Shown: positions 45,281-55,708 of the stretch, piece by piece
Position numbering within the stretch: position 1 is the first letter of the stretch
Layout of the letters: the number at the start of each line of letters is the position of its first letter
Origin: Amphiplicatus metriothermophilus
GTDB taxonomy: Bacteria > Pseudomonadota > Alphaproteobacteria > Caulobacterales > Parvularculaceae
Direction: 5' to 3'
Assembly: GCF_900199215.1 (NCBI RefSeq)
Contig: NZ_FZQA01000007.1
Location: 62,001-126,000 of the forward strand
DNA: 64,000 nucleotides
Position numbers and translations under genes: made by a program
The notes under the pieces: model-generated
What the model saw: only the letters and a program-made list of their open reading frames with translations
The model's database searches: none
What the model was told of the DNA's origin: nothing

Positions 45281-45718
45281 ATGATAGGCGTCAGTTCGGC
45301 ATTGAGGCGTCTGCGCAGGGACCGTCGCGGCGTTTCGGCGGTCGAATTCGCGATTCTCAGCCCGCTTTTCTTCGCGCTGGTCTTCGCCATCGTCAATTTC
45401 GGCTTTTACTTCGCCGCGGCCAACAGCGTTCAGCAGTTGTGCGGCGACATTGCGCGGGCTTCTGTCGCCGGCCTGGACGAGGAAGAGCGCGTGTCGATCG
45501 CGCGGTCCTATCTGGAAGCAAACTATCGCAACTACGTCCTGCTGAAGCGCGAGTATCTGTCGCTGGAAGTCGCCGACAGCGAGGCGCAGCCGGATCAATT
45601 CGACGTGCGCGTCGAATATGACGGGGCAGCGCTGCCGACAGCGGCGTGGTCGCGGCTGCTCAGGCGCGAGCCGCCGGTCATTCTCGGCGTCGCCACAGTC
45701 AAGCACGGGGGATTCTGA
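45281..45718 (+). CDS. TadE/TadG-like pseudopilin-family protein
   Basis: A 145-residue protein with the TadE-like N-terminus: basic residues, then RRGVSAVEFAILSPLFFALV with the Glu five residues after the Gly, and a single membrane helix. TadE-like minor pseudopilins assist Flp/Tad pili. ATG 45281 has AAGGGAG eight bases upstream; a GTG at 45272 is an alternative. The stop overlaps the next gene (TGATG). No other tad/cpa genes are in the window, so it may work with a Tad system elsewhere or be an independent secreted pair. Confidence 0.8.
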   Translation: MIGVSSALRRLRRDRRGVSAVEFAILSPLFFALVFAIVNFGFYFAAANSVQQLCGDIARASVAGLDEEERVSIARSYLEANYRNYVLLKREYLSLEVADSEAQPDQFDVRVEYDGAALPTAAWSRLLRREPPVILGVATVKHGGF

Positions 45719-47448
45719 TGACCGCACGCGAACGCACGCAGCTTCTCGCGCGCCTTCTGTATTGCCGGCGCGGCAATTTCGCCATTCTGACGGCCACGCT
45801 CTTGCCGCTTTTTCTGTTGGCGATCGCCATGGTCGTCGATTTCGCCATGCTTTCCCTCGAACGCCGGCGCGCGCAATCGGCGGCGGATCTGGCTGCGATC
45901 ATCGCGGCGCAGAATCTCCACATGGCTGAAACAGCGGCTCGCTCCATTCTGGCGCTGAACGATCATGAGGGCGTCACCGAGTTCGAGCTGGGGCGCATGG
46001 AAAACGATGAGGCGGAAGAGGCGAGGAAGGTGAAATCGGTCTTCGACGTCGCGACGGGACGATATGAAAGAGACGCGACGCTCACGCCAGATCAACGCTT
46101 TGTCGCAGGCGCGCGCCCCTTTAACGCCGCGCGCGTCACGCTTTCGAAGCGGGTTCGCCCGCTCTTCAAACCCATTTTCGCCGCCCCGCCGACGATCAGG
46201 GTCTCCGCGATCGCGAGCGCGGAAGCGGCCGCGGCCTTTTCCGTCGGCTCCCGGCTCGCCGCGTTGCGCGAAGGCGTGGCGAACGCCCTGCTTTCTGAAT
46301 TGACGGGAACGAGCGTTTCCCTGTCTGTGCTCGACTATAACGCGCTGCTCGACGCCGATGTGGACGTTTTCACGTTCCTGGACGAGTTGGCTATCCGGCG
46401 GCGCATCGCATCCGGCCGCTATGATGACGCTCTGGATTCCGAGCCGACATTGGGCGACGTCGTTTACGCGCTCGCCCGCGCGTCGTCAAAAGGCGGATCG
46501 GGAGCGGCGTCCTCGGCGCTTGATCGCCTGTATGTCGGCGTCTTCTCGAACGCCGATCGAATCGATCTTGCGCGGGTGATCGACCTCGGTCCCTTTGCAA
46601 AAATAGCGCTCGGCGAAGCAGGCGCTCAGGGAATGCCGACAAGGGCGCGCGTGATGGATCTTCTTCTCGCCAGCGCCGTCGTCGCAAACGGCGAGCGTCT
46701 TATCGATCTTGATTTGTCGGCCTCCGCGCCGGGGCTCGCTTCGCTCCAGGCGACGCTTGTTTTGGGCGAGCCGCTTCAGCATTCTCCCTGGCTCCGGATC
46801 GGCGTCGACGAGGAGGTTGTCTCGAACGTGCAGGTCCGCCTGCGGCTTGTCGGCACGCTGTTCGGCGAGGGCGCGCTTCAATCGGTTTCCGTAAGAGCGC
46901 CGCTTTATCTTGAGCTCGCGCGCGGCGAAGCGAGCCTTGCCGAGATTCGCTGCCGCGGCGGCGATCCGCAGGATGCGGAGGTGGATATTCTGGCGCGCCC
47001 CGGAGTCGTCGACTTCTGGCTGGGGGAAGTCGAAATGTCGCGCCGCTTCATCAACGATGATGATGTCGCTAGAGCGCGGCTGGTGAACGCGCCCTTGTTG
47101 CGGATATACGGCCGGGCGCATGCCGCCGTGGAAGAAACGACGGCGACGCGGCTCGTCTTCAGGGCGGAGGACATCGAGACCGGCGCGTTCAGGTCGACTT
47201 CGACCGACGATATTCTGGAGAGCCTGATGCAGAACCTGATCGAAGACAGCGATCTTGAGGTCAACGCTCTCGGGCTAAGCCTCAGCTCGGCGCTAGCGAC
47301 GCAGGCCCTGCGCACGACCTTGCAAAGAGCGGCGAGCCTGCTCGATCAGCCGCTCGCGGCGTTGCTCGAGACGCTGGGCGTTTCGATCGGAGAGATGGAT
47401 GTGCGCGTCAACGGCGTGCGCTGCGACCGGTCGGTGCTGGTCCAGTAG
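45718..47448 (+). CDS. TadG-like pilus-assembly family protein
   Basis: A 576-residue protein whose N-terminus (CRRGNFAILTATLLPLFLLA, then IAMVVDFAMLSLERRRAQSA) is the TadG/Flp-assembly signature: a single helix followed by a large extracytoplasmic region. The remainder, rich in Leu, Ala and acidic residues, has the style of TadG_C/DUF2134 proteins; I see no von Willebrand MIDAS motif. It overlaps the TadE-like gene by one base and must be translated with it. A role in pilus or surface-structure assembly is inferred. Confidence 0.75.
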   Translation: MTARERTQLLARLLYCRRGNFAILTATLLPLFLLAIAMVVDFAMLSLERRRAQSAADLAAIIAAQNLHMAETAARSILALNDHEGVTEFELGRMENDEAEEARKVKSVFDVATGRYERDATLTPDQRFVAGARPFNAARVTLSKRVRPLFKPIFAAPPTIRVSAIASAEAAAAFSVGSRLAALREGVANALLSELTGTSVSLSVLDYNALLDADVDVFTFLDELAIRRRIASGRYDDALDSEPTLGDVVYALARASSKGGSGAASSALDRLYVGVFSNADRIDLARVIDLGPFAKIALGEAGAQGMPTRARVMDLLLASAVVANGERLIDLDLSASAPGLASLQATLVLGEPLQHSPWLRIGVDEEVVSNVQVRLRLVGTLFGEGALQSVSVRAPLYLELARGEASLAEIRCRGGDPQDAEVDILARPGVVDFWLGEVEMSRRFINDDDVARARLVNAPLLRIYGRAHAAVEETTATRLVFRAEDIETGAFRSTSTDDILESLMQNLIEDSDLEVNALGLSLSSALATQALRTTLQRAASLLDQPLAALLETLGVSIGEMDVRVNGVRCDRSVLVQ

Positions 47449-47547
47449 GGCGCGCGAGGTCTTTTATGGCGTCTGTTTTCCTGCCGGCGCAAAGCGGGTA
47501 AGAACGCGGGCGATTGAGTATCGTCCGCGGATCAGGGAAACCCGGCG

Positions 47548-48531
47548 ATGGCCGGAAAAGAGCACCGTTTTTGCATCGCGCCGATGATGGACGGCACGGA
47601 TCGTCACTGCCGGTATTTCCACCGGCTGCTGACGCGCCGCGCGCGGCTCTATACGGAAATGATCGTCGCCGAGGCCGCCATTCATGGCGACCGAGAGAGG
47701 CTGCTCGACTTCGATCCGGTCGAGCATCCCGTCGCGCTGCAACTCGGCGGCTCGGACCCGGCGCTGCTGGCCGAAGCGGCGCGTATCGGGGCCGATTACG
47801 GCTATGACGAGATCAATCTCAATGTCGGCTGCCCGTCGGACCGCGTGCAATCCGGCGCGTTCGGCGCGTGCCTGATGAAGACGCCTGGCCTCGTCGCCGA
47901 CTGCGTCGCGGCCATGCAGGCCGCCGTCGATATTCCTGTCACCGTAAAATGCCGTCTCGGCGTCGACGATCAGGATCCGGAAGAAAGCCTGTTCAGCTTC
48001 GTCGATGCTGTGGCCGGCGCCGGCTGCCGCGTGTTCATCGTGCACGCCCGCAAGGCGTGGCTGCAGGGGCTTTCGCCGAAGGAGAATCGGGAAATACCGC
48101 CGCTTGATTATGAGCTGGTGCGCCGGCTGAAGCGCGCGCGGCCCGATCTTGCGATCGTGCTTAACGGGGGGATCGACTCGCTTGAACAGGCGGAACGCTT
48201 GCTTCCTGATTTCGACGGCGTGATGCTGGGGCGCGCCGCCTATGGGGACCCCTATATTCTTGCGGAGGCGGACAGGCGGATCTTCGGCGTAGAGAGAAAC
48301 CCGCCGTCCCGCGAAGACGTCGTACAGGAGATGATCGGTTACATGCGCCGCATGGCGCAGGCCGGCGTGAAGCCGCATCATATCGCGCGCCATATGTTGG
48401 GGCTTTTTCACGGCCGTCCGCGGGCGCGCCTTTGGCGGCGCATGCTTTCGGCGGAAGGCGCGCACGCCGGGCCCGACCTTCTCGAGCGCGCGCTCGACGC
48501 CATGCGCCGGCAGGCCCGGCACGCGGCCTGA
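47548..48531 (+). CDS. dusA: tRNA-dihydrouridine synthase A
   Basis: A 327-residue flavoenzyme reducing uridines in the tRNA D-loop (positions 20/20a for DusA). FCIAPMMDGTDRHCRYFHRL at the N-terminus, the catalytic Cys in NLNVGCPSDRVQSGAFGACL, VTVKCRLGVDD, the His in VHARKAWLQGLSPKENR and the FMN-phosphate site LNGGI and LGRAAYGDPY are all present. A GGGAAA site precedes ATG 47548. It ends seven bases before the TauE/SafE gene. The long open frame antisense to it is a shadow. Confidence 0.95.
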   Translation: MAGKEHRFCIAPMMDGTDRHCRYFHRLLTRRARLYTEMIVAEAAIHGDRERLLDFDPVEHPVALQLGGSDPALLAEAARIGADYGYDEINLNVGCPSDRVQSGAFGACLMKTPGLVADCVAAMQAAVDIPVTVKCRLGVDDQDPEESLFSFVDAVAGAGCRVFIVHARKAWLQGLSPKENREIPPLDYELVRRLKRARPDLAIVLNGGIDSLEQAERLLPDFDGVMLGRAAYGDPYILAEADRRIFGVERNPPSREDVVQEMIGYMRRMAQAGVKPHHIARHMLGLFHGRPRARLWRRMLSAEGAHAGPDLLERALDAMRRQARHAA

Positions 48532-48538
48532 TAATGAG

Positions 48539-49369
48539 ATGGCGTCTTTTCTCGCCGCGCACGGATTTCTTTTACTGACGGTTCTGGCGGCCGGACTAGC
48601 AGCCGGCTTCGCCGGCGGTTTGTTCGGCATCGGCGGCGGAATAGTCACCGTGCCGGCGCTTTACGCCGTCTTTCGCGCTTACGATGTCGCGCCCGAGCCG
48701 AGTCTGAAGACGGCGATCGGCACATCGCTGGCGGTCATCATCATCACTTCGCTGCGGGCGTTGCGCGCGCATCATCTGGCGGGCTATGTCGATATCGGCG
48801 TGCTGCGCGCCTGGGCGCCGTGGATCGCGGCCGGCGCCGTGGCGGGCGGACTGACCGCGCGATGGATTCCGGTCGAAGCGTTGACCGTCGTCTTCACGGT
48901 CGGGGCGCTGTTTATCGCCTGGCGGCGGCTGACGGGCAGCGCGCCGCCCCCCCCGGACAGAACGCGGGATCTCTCCTCGAAGGCGGTTCATATACCGATG
49001 GGATTCGGCACGGGGCTGTTCTCCAGTCTGATGGGGCTCGGCGGCGGCGCGGTCGGCGTGATGGTGATGGCCTGGTCGGGCCGTTCGATGCGCCAGGCCG
49101 TCGCGACCGCGTCCGGCTTCGGCGTGGCCGTGGCCGCGCCGGGGACCGCCGGTTTCATCGTCTCAGGCCTGGGCGCGGAAGGTTTGCCGCCGCTGTCGCT
49201 CGGTCATGTGAATCTGCTCGCTTTCGCGGCTATGGCCGCCATGACGGCGATCTCGGCTCCCCTGGGGGCGCGGGCGGCCCATCGGATCGACGGCGACCTG
49301 TTGTCCAGGCTGTTCGGGGTGTATGTCGGGCTGGCTGCATTGGGACTTCTCTGGGAGGCTTTGCGCTAA
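48539..49369 (+). CDS. TauE/SafE family (sulfite/anion exporter-like) membrane protein
   Basis: A 276-residue membrane protein with about eight helices and the internal repeat typical of the family: GFAGGLFGIGGGIVTVPALY near residue 23 and GLFSSLMGLGGGAVGVMVMA near 155. Members export sulfite, sulfoacetate or other organosulfur anions; the substrate here is unknown. It follows dusA closely and may share its transcript. Confidence 0.88.
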   Translation: MASFLAAHGFLLLTVLAAGLAAGFAGGLFGIGGGIVTVPALYAVFRAYDVAPEPSLKTAIGTSLAVIIITSLRALRAHHLAGYVDIGVLRAWAPWIAAGAVAGGLTARWIPVEALTVVFTVGALFIAWRRLTGSAPPPPDRTRDLSSKAVHIPMGFGTGLFSSLMGLGGGAVGVMVMAWSGRSMRQAVATASGFGVAVAAPGTAGFIVSGLGAEGLPPLSLGHVNLLAFAAMAAMTAISAPLGARAAHRIDGDLLSRLFGVYVGLAALGLLWEALR

Positions 49370-49400
49370 TGAAACAGCGCAAACGAGACGGGTGCGTGCG

Positions 49401-50516
49401 ATGAACGATGCGGCGGTCTTGAAGCCTCCCGCGCGGCGACTCCTTCAAATATCGCTGGGCGACGCCGCCCGTTCCGGCCGCGCCGAATCCGGGCTCGCCG
49501 CCGCCATGCGCGCCAGGGGCGGCGAGATCGAAATGCGACTCGTCGGGCAGGGGCGAAAGCTGAGCATCATTCGGGACGTGCTGACGCAGGCGCCGCGGTT
49601 CGATGATTACGACGCCATCCTGACGACCGAATACACGCTCGCCTACGCCGCAGGCCTTCGGTCCTGGCTTTCGCGCTCGCGGACGCCGGTGATCGTCATC
49701 GGCCTCAATCTTTCCCGCTCGGCGATCGCAACGGGCCTTCCGCCCGTCGACCGCATGATCGACGCGCCGTTCCGCCGCCTCGCCCTGACGGTCATGCATT
49801 CCCGTCACGAAATGGCGCTCTTCCGCGACAAGCACGCGCTCGATCCGGCGCGCATGGCTTTCGCGTTATGGGGGTTCGACCTGCCGCGCATCAAAAGCCG
49901 TCGCTTCGAGGGCGCGCCGCCTTATGTCTGTCTCATCGGAAGAAACAATCGCGATTTCCGCACGTTCTGCCGCGCGGTCGAGAAGGCGGGCGTGCATGGC
50001 GTCATCATCGCGCCGTCCTATGCGGCGTTTGACTTCGAGATTCCCGAAAGCGTTACAGTGTACCGGGATCTTCCGATGAGCGATTGTCTGGACTGCATCC
50101 GCAATGCGCTCGCCAGCATCATTCTCGTCGAGGATGCCTTGCGCGGCGCCGGCCATATAACGGCCGTGGCGGCGATGCTGCTTGGCGTCCCGCAGATCTA
50201 TTCGGACGTTCCGACCCTGCATGACTATTTCGTGAACGGCGCGACCGGCTGGGCGGTTGCGTTGCGCGATGCGGACGCGGCGGCGGCGGCGATAAACAGC
50301 ATACGAACGGACAGAGATGAGGCCCGCCGGCGCGCCGCGGTTGCAAAAGCCTACGCCGAGCGTTGGCTGAGCCACGAAGCCGTTTCGGCGCGTCAGGCCG
50401 AACTCGTGACGGGCGTGGTCGAAGGCCGGCCTTTCGAGCCGGTGGACCCTGAATGGCGCGCGGCGCATGAGGCCCTCGCGCGGCAGACTCCGGCCGGCTT
50501 GACCTCGGCGGAATAG
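49401..50516 (+). CDS. Glycosyltransferase-like protein (GT-B type, uncertain)
   Basis: A 371-residue protein with features of a GT-B glycosyltransferase: a C-terminal half with CLIGRNNRDFRTFCRAVEKA, VYRDLPMSDCLDCIRNALAS, and VEDALRGAGHITAVAAMLLG. The Glu-Asp and Gly-His positions resemble the nucleotide-sugar site of GT4-like enzymes, and NGATGWAVALRDADAAAAAI is also typical. No membrane helix is evident. I choose ATG 49401; the frame extends upstream into the TauE gene. Donor and acceptor are unknown. Confidence 0.6.
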   Translation: MNDAAVLKPPARRLLQISLGDAARSGRAESGLAAAMRARGGEIEMRLVGQGRKLSIIRDVLTQAPRFDDYDAILTTEYTLAYAAGLRSWLSRSRTPVIVIGLNLSRSAIATGLPPVDRMIDAPFRRLALTVMHSRHEMALFRDKHALDPARMAFALWGFDLPRIKSRRFEGAPPYVCLIGRNNRDFRTFCRAVEKAGVHGVIIAPSYAAFDFEIPESVTVYRDLPMSDCLDCIRNALASIILVEDALRGAGHITAVAAMLLGVPQIYSDVPTLHDYFVNGATGWAVALRDADAAAAAINSIRTDRDEARRRAAVAKAYAERWLSHEAVSARQAELVTGVVEGRPFEPVDPEWRAAHEALARQTPAGLTSAE

Positions 50517-50583
50517 AGCCCACATGATGGACCGGCCCGCCAATGACGCGCCGCGATCCTTCGGCTGAACGGGAGGTTCGAAG

Positions 50584-51024
50584 TTGCGCAAGATCACTAC
50601 CGCCTTCGCCACCTTCGACGGCGCTTCGGCCCGCGCCTATATTTATGAGAGAGCCAAAAAGCGCCTGACGCCGCTCGACGGCTTTCCGCTGGAAGGGGCG
50701 AGAAAGCCGGAATTCGACAGCGAGCGCCCGCGCGTTTTCCAAAGCGTCGGCGAAATGCGCAGCGCCGTGGAACCGCAGACCGATCCCGAAAAGGAGCTGG
50801 AGCGTGCTTTCGTCGCCGGTGTGGCGAGGCGGCTCGAGGCGGTCAGAAGCAAGGGCGGCTTCGACCGGCTCATCGTCGCCGCTCCGCCGCGCGTTCTGGG
50901 ATATTGGCGCGAGGTCGCGCCGTCCTCGCTCGTCAGTGTCGTGAAAAACGAAGTGACAGGCGATTACGTCAACAAAGATGAGGTCAGCCTGTTGCCGATC
51001 GTTGAGGACGCCTTTTGGGGATGA
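50584..51024 (+). CDS. Host-attachment family protein
   Basis: A 146-residue protein of the family annotated as required for attachment to host cells, which is related to the release-factor eRF1-like middle domain. Its core is VFQSVGEMRSAVEPQTDPEK, then FVAGVARRLEAVRSKGGFDR and LIVAAPPRVLGYWREVAPSS. The start is TTG 50584 after GGGAGG. The family name comes from an old Agrobacterium phenotype and says little about mechanism. No operon partner is apparent. Confidence 0.75.
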   Translation: MRKITTAFATFDGASARAYIYERAKKRLTPLDGFPLEGARKPEFDSERPRVFQSVGEMRSAVEPQTDPEKELERAFVAGVARRLEAVRSKGGFDRLIVAAPPRVLGYWREVAPSSLVSVVKNEVTGDYVNKDEVSLLPIVEDAFWG

Positions 51025-51176
51025 CGGCCCGCCTCCCGGCGCGGCCGAGCTCGGCCGGCGAGTTAAAGCCGGCGCCGCGCGATTGAATTCGCCGTCGCGA
51101 AGGTCCAAAAGAACCCCGCGCCGTCGGGTCCGTGGTTCCGGACCGGCGCCTGAACAGTAGCCCGAGGAGGACTTCC

Positions 51177-52364
51177 ATGACTGTTGCGGATCCCATCGTC
51201 ATCGTCGGCATGGCGAGAACGCCTATCGGCAACTTCCAGGGCGCTTTCGCGGGCGTTCCCGCGACCGAGCTCGGCGCCCGCGCGATCGGGGCGGCGCTGG
51301 AGCGCGCCGGGCTGGAGGCCGAAGCCGTGGACGAGGTGCTGATGGGCTGCGTGCTGCCGGCGGGCCTTGGCCAGGCGCCGGCGCGGCAGGCCTCGCGCGG
51401 GGCGGGAATACCCGATTCCGCAGGCTGCGTGACCGTCAACAAGGTTTGCGGGTCCGGCATGAAGGCGGCGATGATCGCGCATGATGAGATCGCGGCGGGC
51501 TCGGCCGGCGTCGTCGTCGCCGGCGGGATGGAGTCGATGACGAACGCGCCGCATCTGCTGCCCTCCGGGCGCAGCGGCATCAAGTTCGGACATGGCGAGA
51601 TTCTCGATCACATGGCCTGGGACGGGCTCGAAGACGCCTACAGCAAACGCACGGCCATGGGCGTCTTCGCCGAGAAATGCGCGCGCGAATGGCAGTTCTC
51701 TCGCGAGGAGCAGGACGAATTCTCCATGCGCTCGGTCACGCGCGCGCAAAAGGCGGTGAAAGACGGAACCTTCGCCGACGAGATCGTTCCCGTCGTGGTG
51801 ACGGAGCGCAAGAGCGCGCACACGGTCTCCGACGACGAAAAGCCCGGCCTTGTCGACGCCTCGAAAATTCCGTCGCTGCGGCCGGCCTTCGAAAAGGACG
51901 GCACGGTGACGGCAGGCTCGTCCTCGGCGATCTCCGACGGCGCGGCGGCGTTCGTCCTCATGCGCGCGAGCGAGGCCGAAAGGCGCGGGCTTTCGCCGGT
52001 TGCGCGCATCGTCGGCCACGCCACGCACAGCCAGGCGCCGGAATGGTTCACGACGGCGCCGGTCGATTCCATCCGCAAGCTGCTCACGAAGGTCGGCTGG
52101 AGCGCGTCCGAGGTCGATCTTTTCGAGATCAACGAAGCCTTCGCGGTGGTGCCCATGGCCGCCATGCGCGAACTGAAACTGCCGGCGGAGAAGGTGAATG
52201 TCCACGGCGGCGCCATCGCGCTCGGCCACCCGATCGGCGCGTCCGGCGCGCGCATCGTGGTCACGCTCATCAACGCCCTCAAAAAGACGGGCGGCAAAAA
52301 GGGCGTCGCCTCCTTGTGCATCGGCGGCGGCGAGGCGACCAGCCTGGCGGTGGAGCTGGCGTAG
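51177..52364 (+). CDS. Acetyl-CoA acetyltransferase (thiolase)
   Basis: A 395-residue thiolase. The acyl-accepting Cys lies in [10 protein letters not shown] near residue 88, the His in [20 protein letters not shown] near 345 and the second Cys in SLCIGGGEA. It condenses or cleaves acetoacetyl-CoA or longer 3-ketoacyl-CoA; sequence style fits the biosynthetic acetoacetyl-CoA type. The ATG follows GAGGAGG. It lies 29 bp before glutaryl-CoA dehydrogenase, whose product ends as acetyl-CoA via acetoacetyl-CoA. Confidence 0.92.
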   Translation: MTVADPIVIVGMARTPIGNFQGAFAGVPATELGARAIGAALERAGLEAEAVDEVLMGCVLPAGLGQAPARQASRGAGIPDSAGCVTVNKVCGSGMKAAMIAHDEIAAGSAGVVVAGGMESMTNAPHLLPSGRSGIKFGHGEILDHMAWDGLEDAYSKRTAMGVFAEKCAREWQFSREEQDEFSMRSVTRAQKAVKDGTFADEIVPVVVTERKSAHTVSDDEKPGLVDASKIPSLRPAFEKDGTVTAGSSSAISDGAAAFVLMRASEAERRGLSPVARIVGHATHSQAPEWFTTAPVDSIRKLLTKVGWSASEVDLFEINEAFAVVPMAAMRELKLPAEKVNVHGGAIALGHPIGASGARIVVTLINALKKTGGKKGVASLCIGGGEATSLAVELA

Positions 52365-52393
52365 GGCGACAGTCGCGGGCGATTGCAAAAACG

Positions 52394-53572
52394 ATGACCG
52401 AGAAACAAATCTTCGACTGGCGCGATCCGTTGCATCTTGATGATCAGCTCACGGACGAGGAGCGTCTCGTCCGCGACGCGGCGCGGGGGTACGCGCAAGG
52501 CAAGCTGCTGCCGCGCGTCATTGAGGCGAACCGCGAGGAGCGCTTCGACCGCGAGATCATGACCGAGATGGGCGCGCAGGGCCTGCTCGGCGCGACGGTT
52601 TCGGAGGACTATGGCGGGGGCGGAGCGAGTCACGTCGCTTACGGGCTCATCGCGCGCGAGATCGAGCGGGTCGATTCCGGTTACCGCTCGGCGATGTCGG
52701 TGCAGTCCTCGCTGGTCATGTATCCGATCGAGGCGTTCGGAACGGAAGATCAGAAGAAGAAATATCTCCCGAGACTGGCGACGGGCGAGATGATCGGCTG
52801 CTTCGGGCTGACCGAGCCCGACGGCGGGTCCGATCCCGGGGCGATGCGCACGAAAGCGGAGAAAGTCTCCGGCGGCTACAGGCTCACCGGCGCCAAGACG
52901 TGGATCACCAATTCGCCGATCGCGGACATCGCGCTCGTCTGGGCGAAGCTGGACGGCGACATCCGCGGCTTCATCGTCGAGCGCGGGACGAAGGGCTTCG
53001 AGACGCCGGCGATCAAGGGCAAGCTCAGCTTGCGCGCCTCGATCACCGGCGAGATCGCGCTGGACGACGCGGTCGTGCCGGAAGAAAGCCTCCTGCCGAC
53101 CGTGCGCGGGCTGAGGGGGCCGTTCTCCTGCCTCAACAAGGCGCGCTACGGCATCTCCTGGGGGGCGATGGGCGCGGCGGAGTTCTGCTTCATGGCGGCG
53201 CGCGACTACGCGCTCGAGCGCAAGGTGTTCGGCAAGCCCATCGCAGCGACCCAGCTCGTGCAGAAAAAGCTCGCCGACATGGAGACGGAGATCGCGCTCG
53301 GCCTGCAGGGCGCGCTGCGGCTCGGCCGATTGCTCGACGAAGGCGCATTCATTCCCGAAGCCGTCTCCATGATGAAGCGCAACAATTGCGGCAAGGCGCT
53401 GGAGATCGCCCGCGCCGCGCGCGACATTCACGGCGGCAACGGCATCTCGGAGGAATATCACGTGATGCGCCACGTGATGAACCTCGAGACCGTCAACACC
53501 TATGAGGGCACCCACGACATCCACGCCCTCATCCTCGGGCGCGCCATCACCGGTCATCAGGCGTTTCAGTAG
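52394..53572 (+). CDS. gcdH: Glutaryl-CoA dehydrogenase
   Basis: A 392-residue acyl-CoA dehydrogenase of the GCDH subgroup. [18 protein letters not shown] at the N-terminus, [38 protein letters not shown] and the catalytic Glu in [20 protein letters not shown] are characteristic. It oxidises and decarboxylates glutaryl-CoA to crotonyl-CoA in lysine and tryptophan degradation. Pairing with the thiolase upstream makes metabolic sense. ATG 52394 is the only start that gives the family's length. Confidence 0.93.
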   Translation: MTEKQIFDWRDPLHLDDQLTDEERLVRDAARGYAQGKLLPRVIEANREERFDREIMTEMGAQGLLGATVSEDYGGGGASHVAYGLIAREIERVDSGYRSAMSVQSSLVMYPIEAFGTEDQKKKYLPRLATGEMIGCFGLTEPDGGSDPGAMRTKAEKVSGGYRLTGAKTWITNSPIADIALVWAKLDGDIRGFIVERGTKGFETPAIKGKLSLRASITGEIALDDAVVPEESLLPTVRGLRGPFSCLNKARYGISWGAMGAAEFCFMAARDYALERKVFGKPIAATQLVQKKLADMETEIALGLQGALRLGRLLDEGAFIPEAVSMMKRNNCGKALEIARAARDIHGGNGISEEYHVMRHVMNLETVNTYEGTHDIHALILGRAITGHQAFQ

Positions 53573-53580
53573 GGCGTGTT

Positions 53581-54129
53581 TCAGCCCGAAAAGCCGCCCG
53601 CCTCGAGAAAGGCGAGCTCCTCGGGCGTCGAGGCGCGGCCGAGGCAGGCGTTGCGGTGGGGAAAGCGCCCGAACCGCGCGATGACGTCGGCATGCAGGCG
53701 GGCGAATTTCGCGTATTCCTCATCGCCCAAAGCCTCGATCAGTTCGACGGCGCGCGCCTGGTCCGCCGGGTCTTCCGAGTGCTCGAATGGCATATAGAAA
53801 AAGACTCGCAAGGATTCGTCCGCCTGCCGATCGAAACCGCGCCGGATCGCGGCGCCGGCGACGCGGCGCGCCAGACCGTCCGTGGCGAAGGCGTGCGCAG
53901 ACCCGCGATACATGTTGCGCGGAAACTGGTCGAGGAGAAGGACAAGCGCGAGCGCGCCCCCGGAGCTTTCCTCCCACGCGGCGCGCTCGCCGCGGGCCGC
54001 CGCGTGATGGAGCGCCTCGAAGCGGCGGCGGATCTCCTCGTCGAAGGCGGCGTCTTTTTTGAACCAGGCTTTCGGCCCGGCCTCGCGCCAGAATCCGACG
54101 ACCTCGCCGGGATCGATTTCTTCCGTCAT
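53581..54129 (-). CDS. DUF924 family protein
   Basis: A 182-residue all-helical protein of the DUF924 family (TPR-like fold). The signatures VVGFWREAGPKAWFKKDAAF, LVLLLDQFPRNMYRGSAHAF and FFYMPFEHSEDPADQARAVE are clear. Its function is not established. It lies 14 bp downstream of glpK and is probably co-transcribed, converging with gcdH across an 8-bp gap. Confidence 0.88.
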   Translation of the reverse strand: MTEEIDPGEVVGFWREAGPKAWFKKDAAFDEEIRRRFEALHHAAARGERAAWEESSGGALALVLLLDQFPRNMYRGSAHAFATDGLARRVAGAAIRRGFDRQADESLRVFFYMPFEHSEDPADQARAVELIEALGDEEYAKFARLHADVIARFGRFPHRNACLGRASTPEELAFLEAGGFSG

Positions 54130-54143
54130 CGCGCGTTTCTCCC

Positions 54144-55628
54144 TCAGGCCAGTGCGCGGCGCACGGCCTTGCGCCATCCTTCGATCAGGCGCGCGCGCTC
54201 GCCTTCCGACATTCGCGGCTCGAAGCGCGCCGCGCGCCGCCAGATCGCGGCGACATCGTCGGTCGATCCGTAAAGGCCCGTCTTGAGGCCGGCGAGAAAG
54301 GCCGCGCCCAGCGCCGTCGTCTCCATCACTTCCGGCCGCTCCACGGGCAGCTCCAGCAAGTCGGCGAGAAACTGCATCAGCCAGGCGTTCGCAGTCATGC
54401 CGCCGTCTACCCTGAGCGCATCCGGCTTCACGCCGTCGGCCTCGATGGCGGCGAGAAGATCCGTAGTCTGATAGACGACCGATTCGAGCGCGGCGCGCGC
54501 CAGTTCCGCCGGGCCGGAGGCGCGGGTGAGCCCGCAGATGAGCCCGCGCGCCTCCGGCGCCCAGTGGGGTGCGCCAAGTCCTGTGAAGGCGGGCACCAGG
54601 TAGACGCCGCGATTGTCCGGGATTGAGCGCGCCAGCGTTTCGGACTCCCCCGCCGTCTCGATGATTCCCAGTCCGTCGCGCAGCCACTGGACCGCCGCGC
54701 CGGCGACGAAAATCGACCCTTCTATGGCATAGGAAGTCTGGCCGTCGAGACGGCAAGCGATGGTGCTCAAAAGGTTGTTCTTCGAAAGGATGAACTGATC
54801 GCCCGTGTGCGTCAGAACGAAGCAGCCGGTGCCGTAGGTGCTCTTGATCGCGCCGGGCGCGAAGCAGGCCTGGCCGATGGCGGCGGCCTGCTGGTCGCCG
54901 GCGACGCCGCGGATGGGGATGGGCCGTCCGAACAGCGCGGGGTCCGTCTCGCCGAAATCCGCCGCGCAGTCGAGAACCGCGGGCAGGAGGCTTCGCGGAA
55001 CGCCGAAAAGCGCGAGCAGTTCGTCGTCCCATTCGTTCCGGTTTATGTCGAACAGGCTGGTGCGCGCCGCATTCGTGGCGTCGGTCGCATGAACGCGCCC
55101 GCCCGTCAGGCGCCAGATGAGGAAGCTGTCCACCGTGCCGAAGGCGAGGCGGCCGGCTTCGGCCGCGCGCCGGGCGTCGTCGACATGGTCGAGAATCCAG
55201 GCGATCTTGGTCGCAGAGAAGTAAGGATCGAGCAGAAGCCCGGTGCGCGCACGGATCATATCTTCGGCGCCTTCGCGATTCAGCCGCGCGCAATGATCGG
55301 CTGTGCGCCGGTCCTGCCAGACGATTGCGTTATGGATGGACTTTCCGCCGTCGCGTTCCCAGACGAGGGTGGTCTCGCGCTGGTTGGTCACGCCGATGGC
55401 GGCGACTCTTCCGCCTTTCGCCTCGGCTTCGGCGAGGGCCTGGCGCGCGGTTTCCAGCGTAGTCGACCAGATCGCTTCCGCATTGTGCTCGACCCAGCCG
55501 TCGGCGGGGTAAAGCTGCGGAAATTCCGCCTGGGCGAGAGCGACGATGCGGGCGGCGCGGTCGAAGACGATCGCGCGGCTCGACGTAGTGCCCTGATCGA
55601 TCGCGAGAAGCAAAGGTTTTGCGGGCAT
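54144..55628 (-). CDS. glpK: Glycerol kinase
   Basis: A 494-residue FGGY-family kinase. [15 protein letters not shown] (phosphate loop) begins at residue 9, followed by [34 protein letters not shown] and [27 protein letters not shown] carries the catalytic Asp, and [20 protein letters not shown] lies toward the C-terminus. It makes glycerol-3-phosphate in the cytoplasm. GlpF and GlpD are not adjacent. ATG 55628 follows GGGAGCG. Confidence 0.95.
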   Translation of the reverse strand: MPAKPLLLAIDQGTTSSRAIVFDRAARIVALAQAEFPQLYPADGWVEHNAEAIWSTTLETARQALAEAEAKGGRVAAIGVTNQRETTLVWERDGGKSIHNAIVWQDRRTADHCARLNREGAEDMIRARTGLLLDPYFSATKIAWILDHVDDARRAAEAGRLAFGTVDSFLIWRLTGGRVHATDATNAARTSLFDINRNEWDDELLALFGVPRSLLPAVLDCAADFGETDPALFGRPIPIRGVAGDQQAAAIGQACFAPGAIKSTYGTGCFVLTHTGDQFILSKNNLLSTIACRLDGQTSYAIEGSIFVAGAAVQWLRDGLGIIETAGESETLARSIPDNRGVYLVPAFTGLGAPHWAPEARGLICGLTRASGPAELARAALESVVYQTTDLLAAIEADGVKPDALRVDGGMTANAWLMQFLADLLELPVERPEVMETTALGAAFLAGLKTGLYGSTDDVAAIWRRAARFEPRMSEGERARLIEGWRKAVRRALA

Positions 55629-55708
55629 CGGCGCTCCCTTGCGGCTTGACCGGGCATCATCGCCTTCGCCGGTCGTCCTTGTCCATGCCCGCGCGCAATG
55701 GCGGCGCC

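Noticed and set aside
47464-48648. 394-codon open frame on the minus strand opposite dusA
   Set aside because: It is an antisense shadow of a well-conserved dusA, with no recognisable domain.
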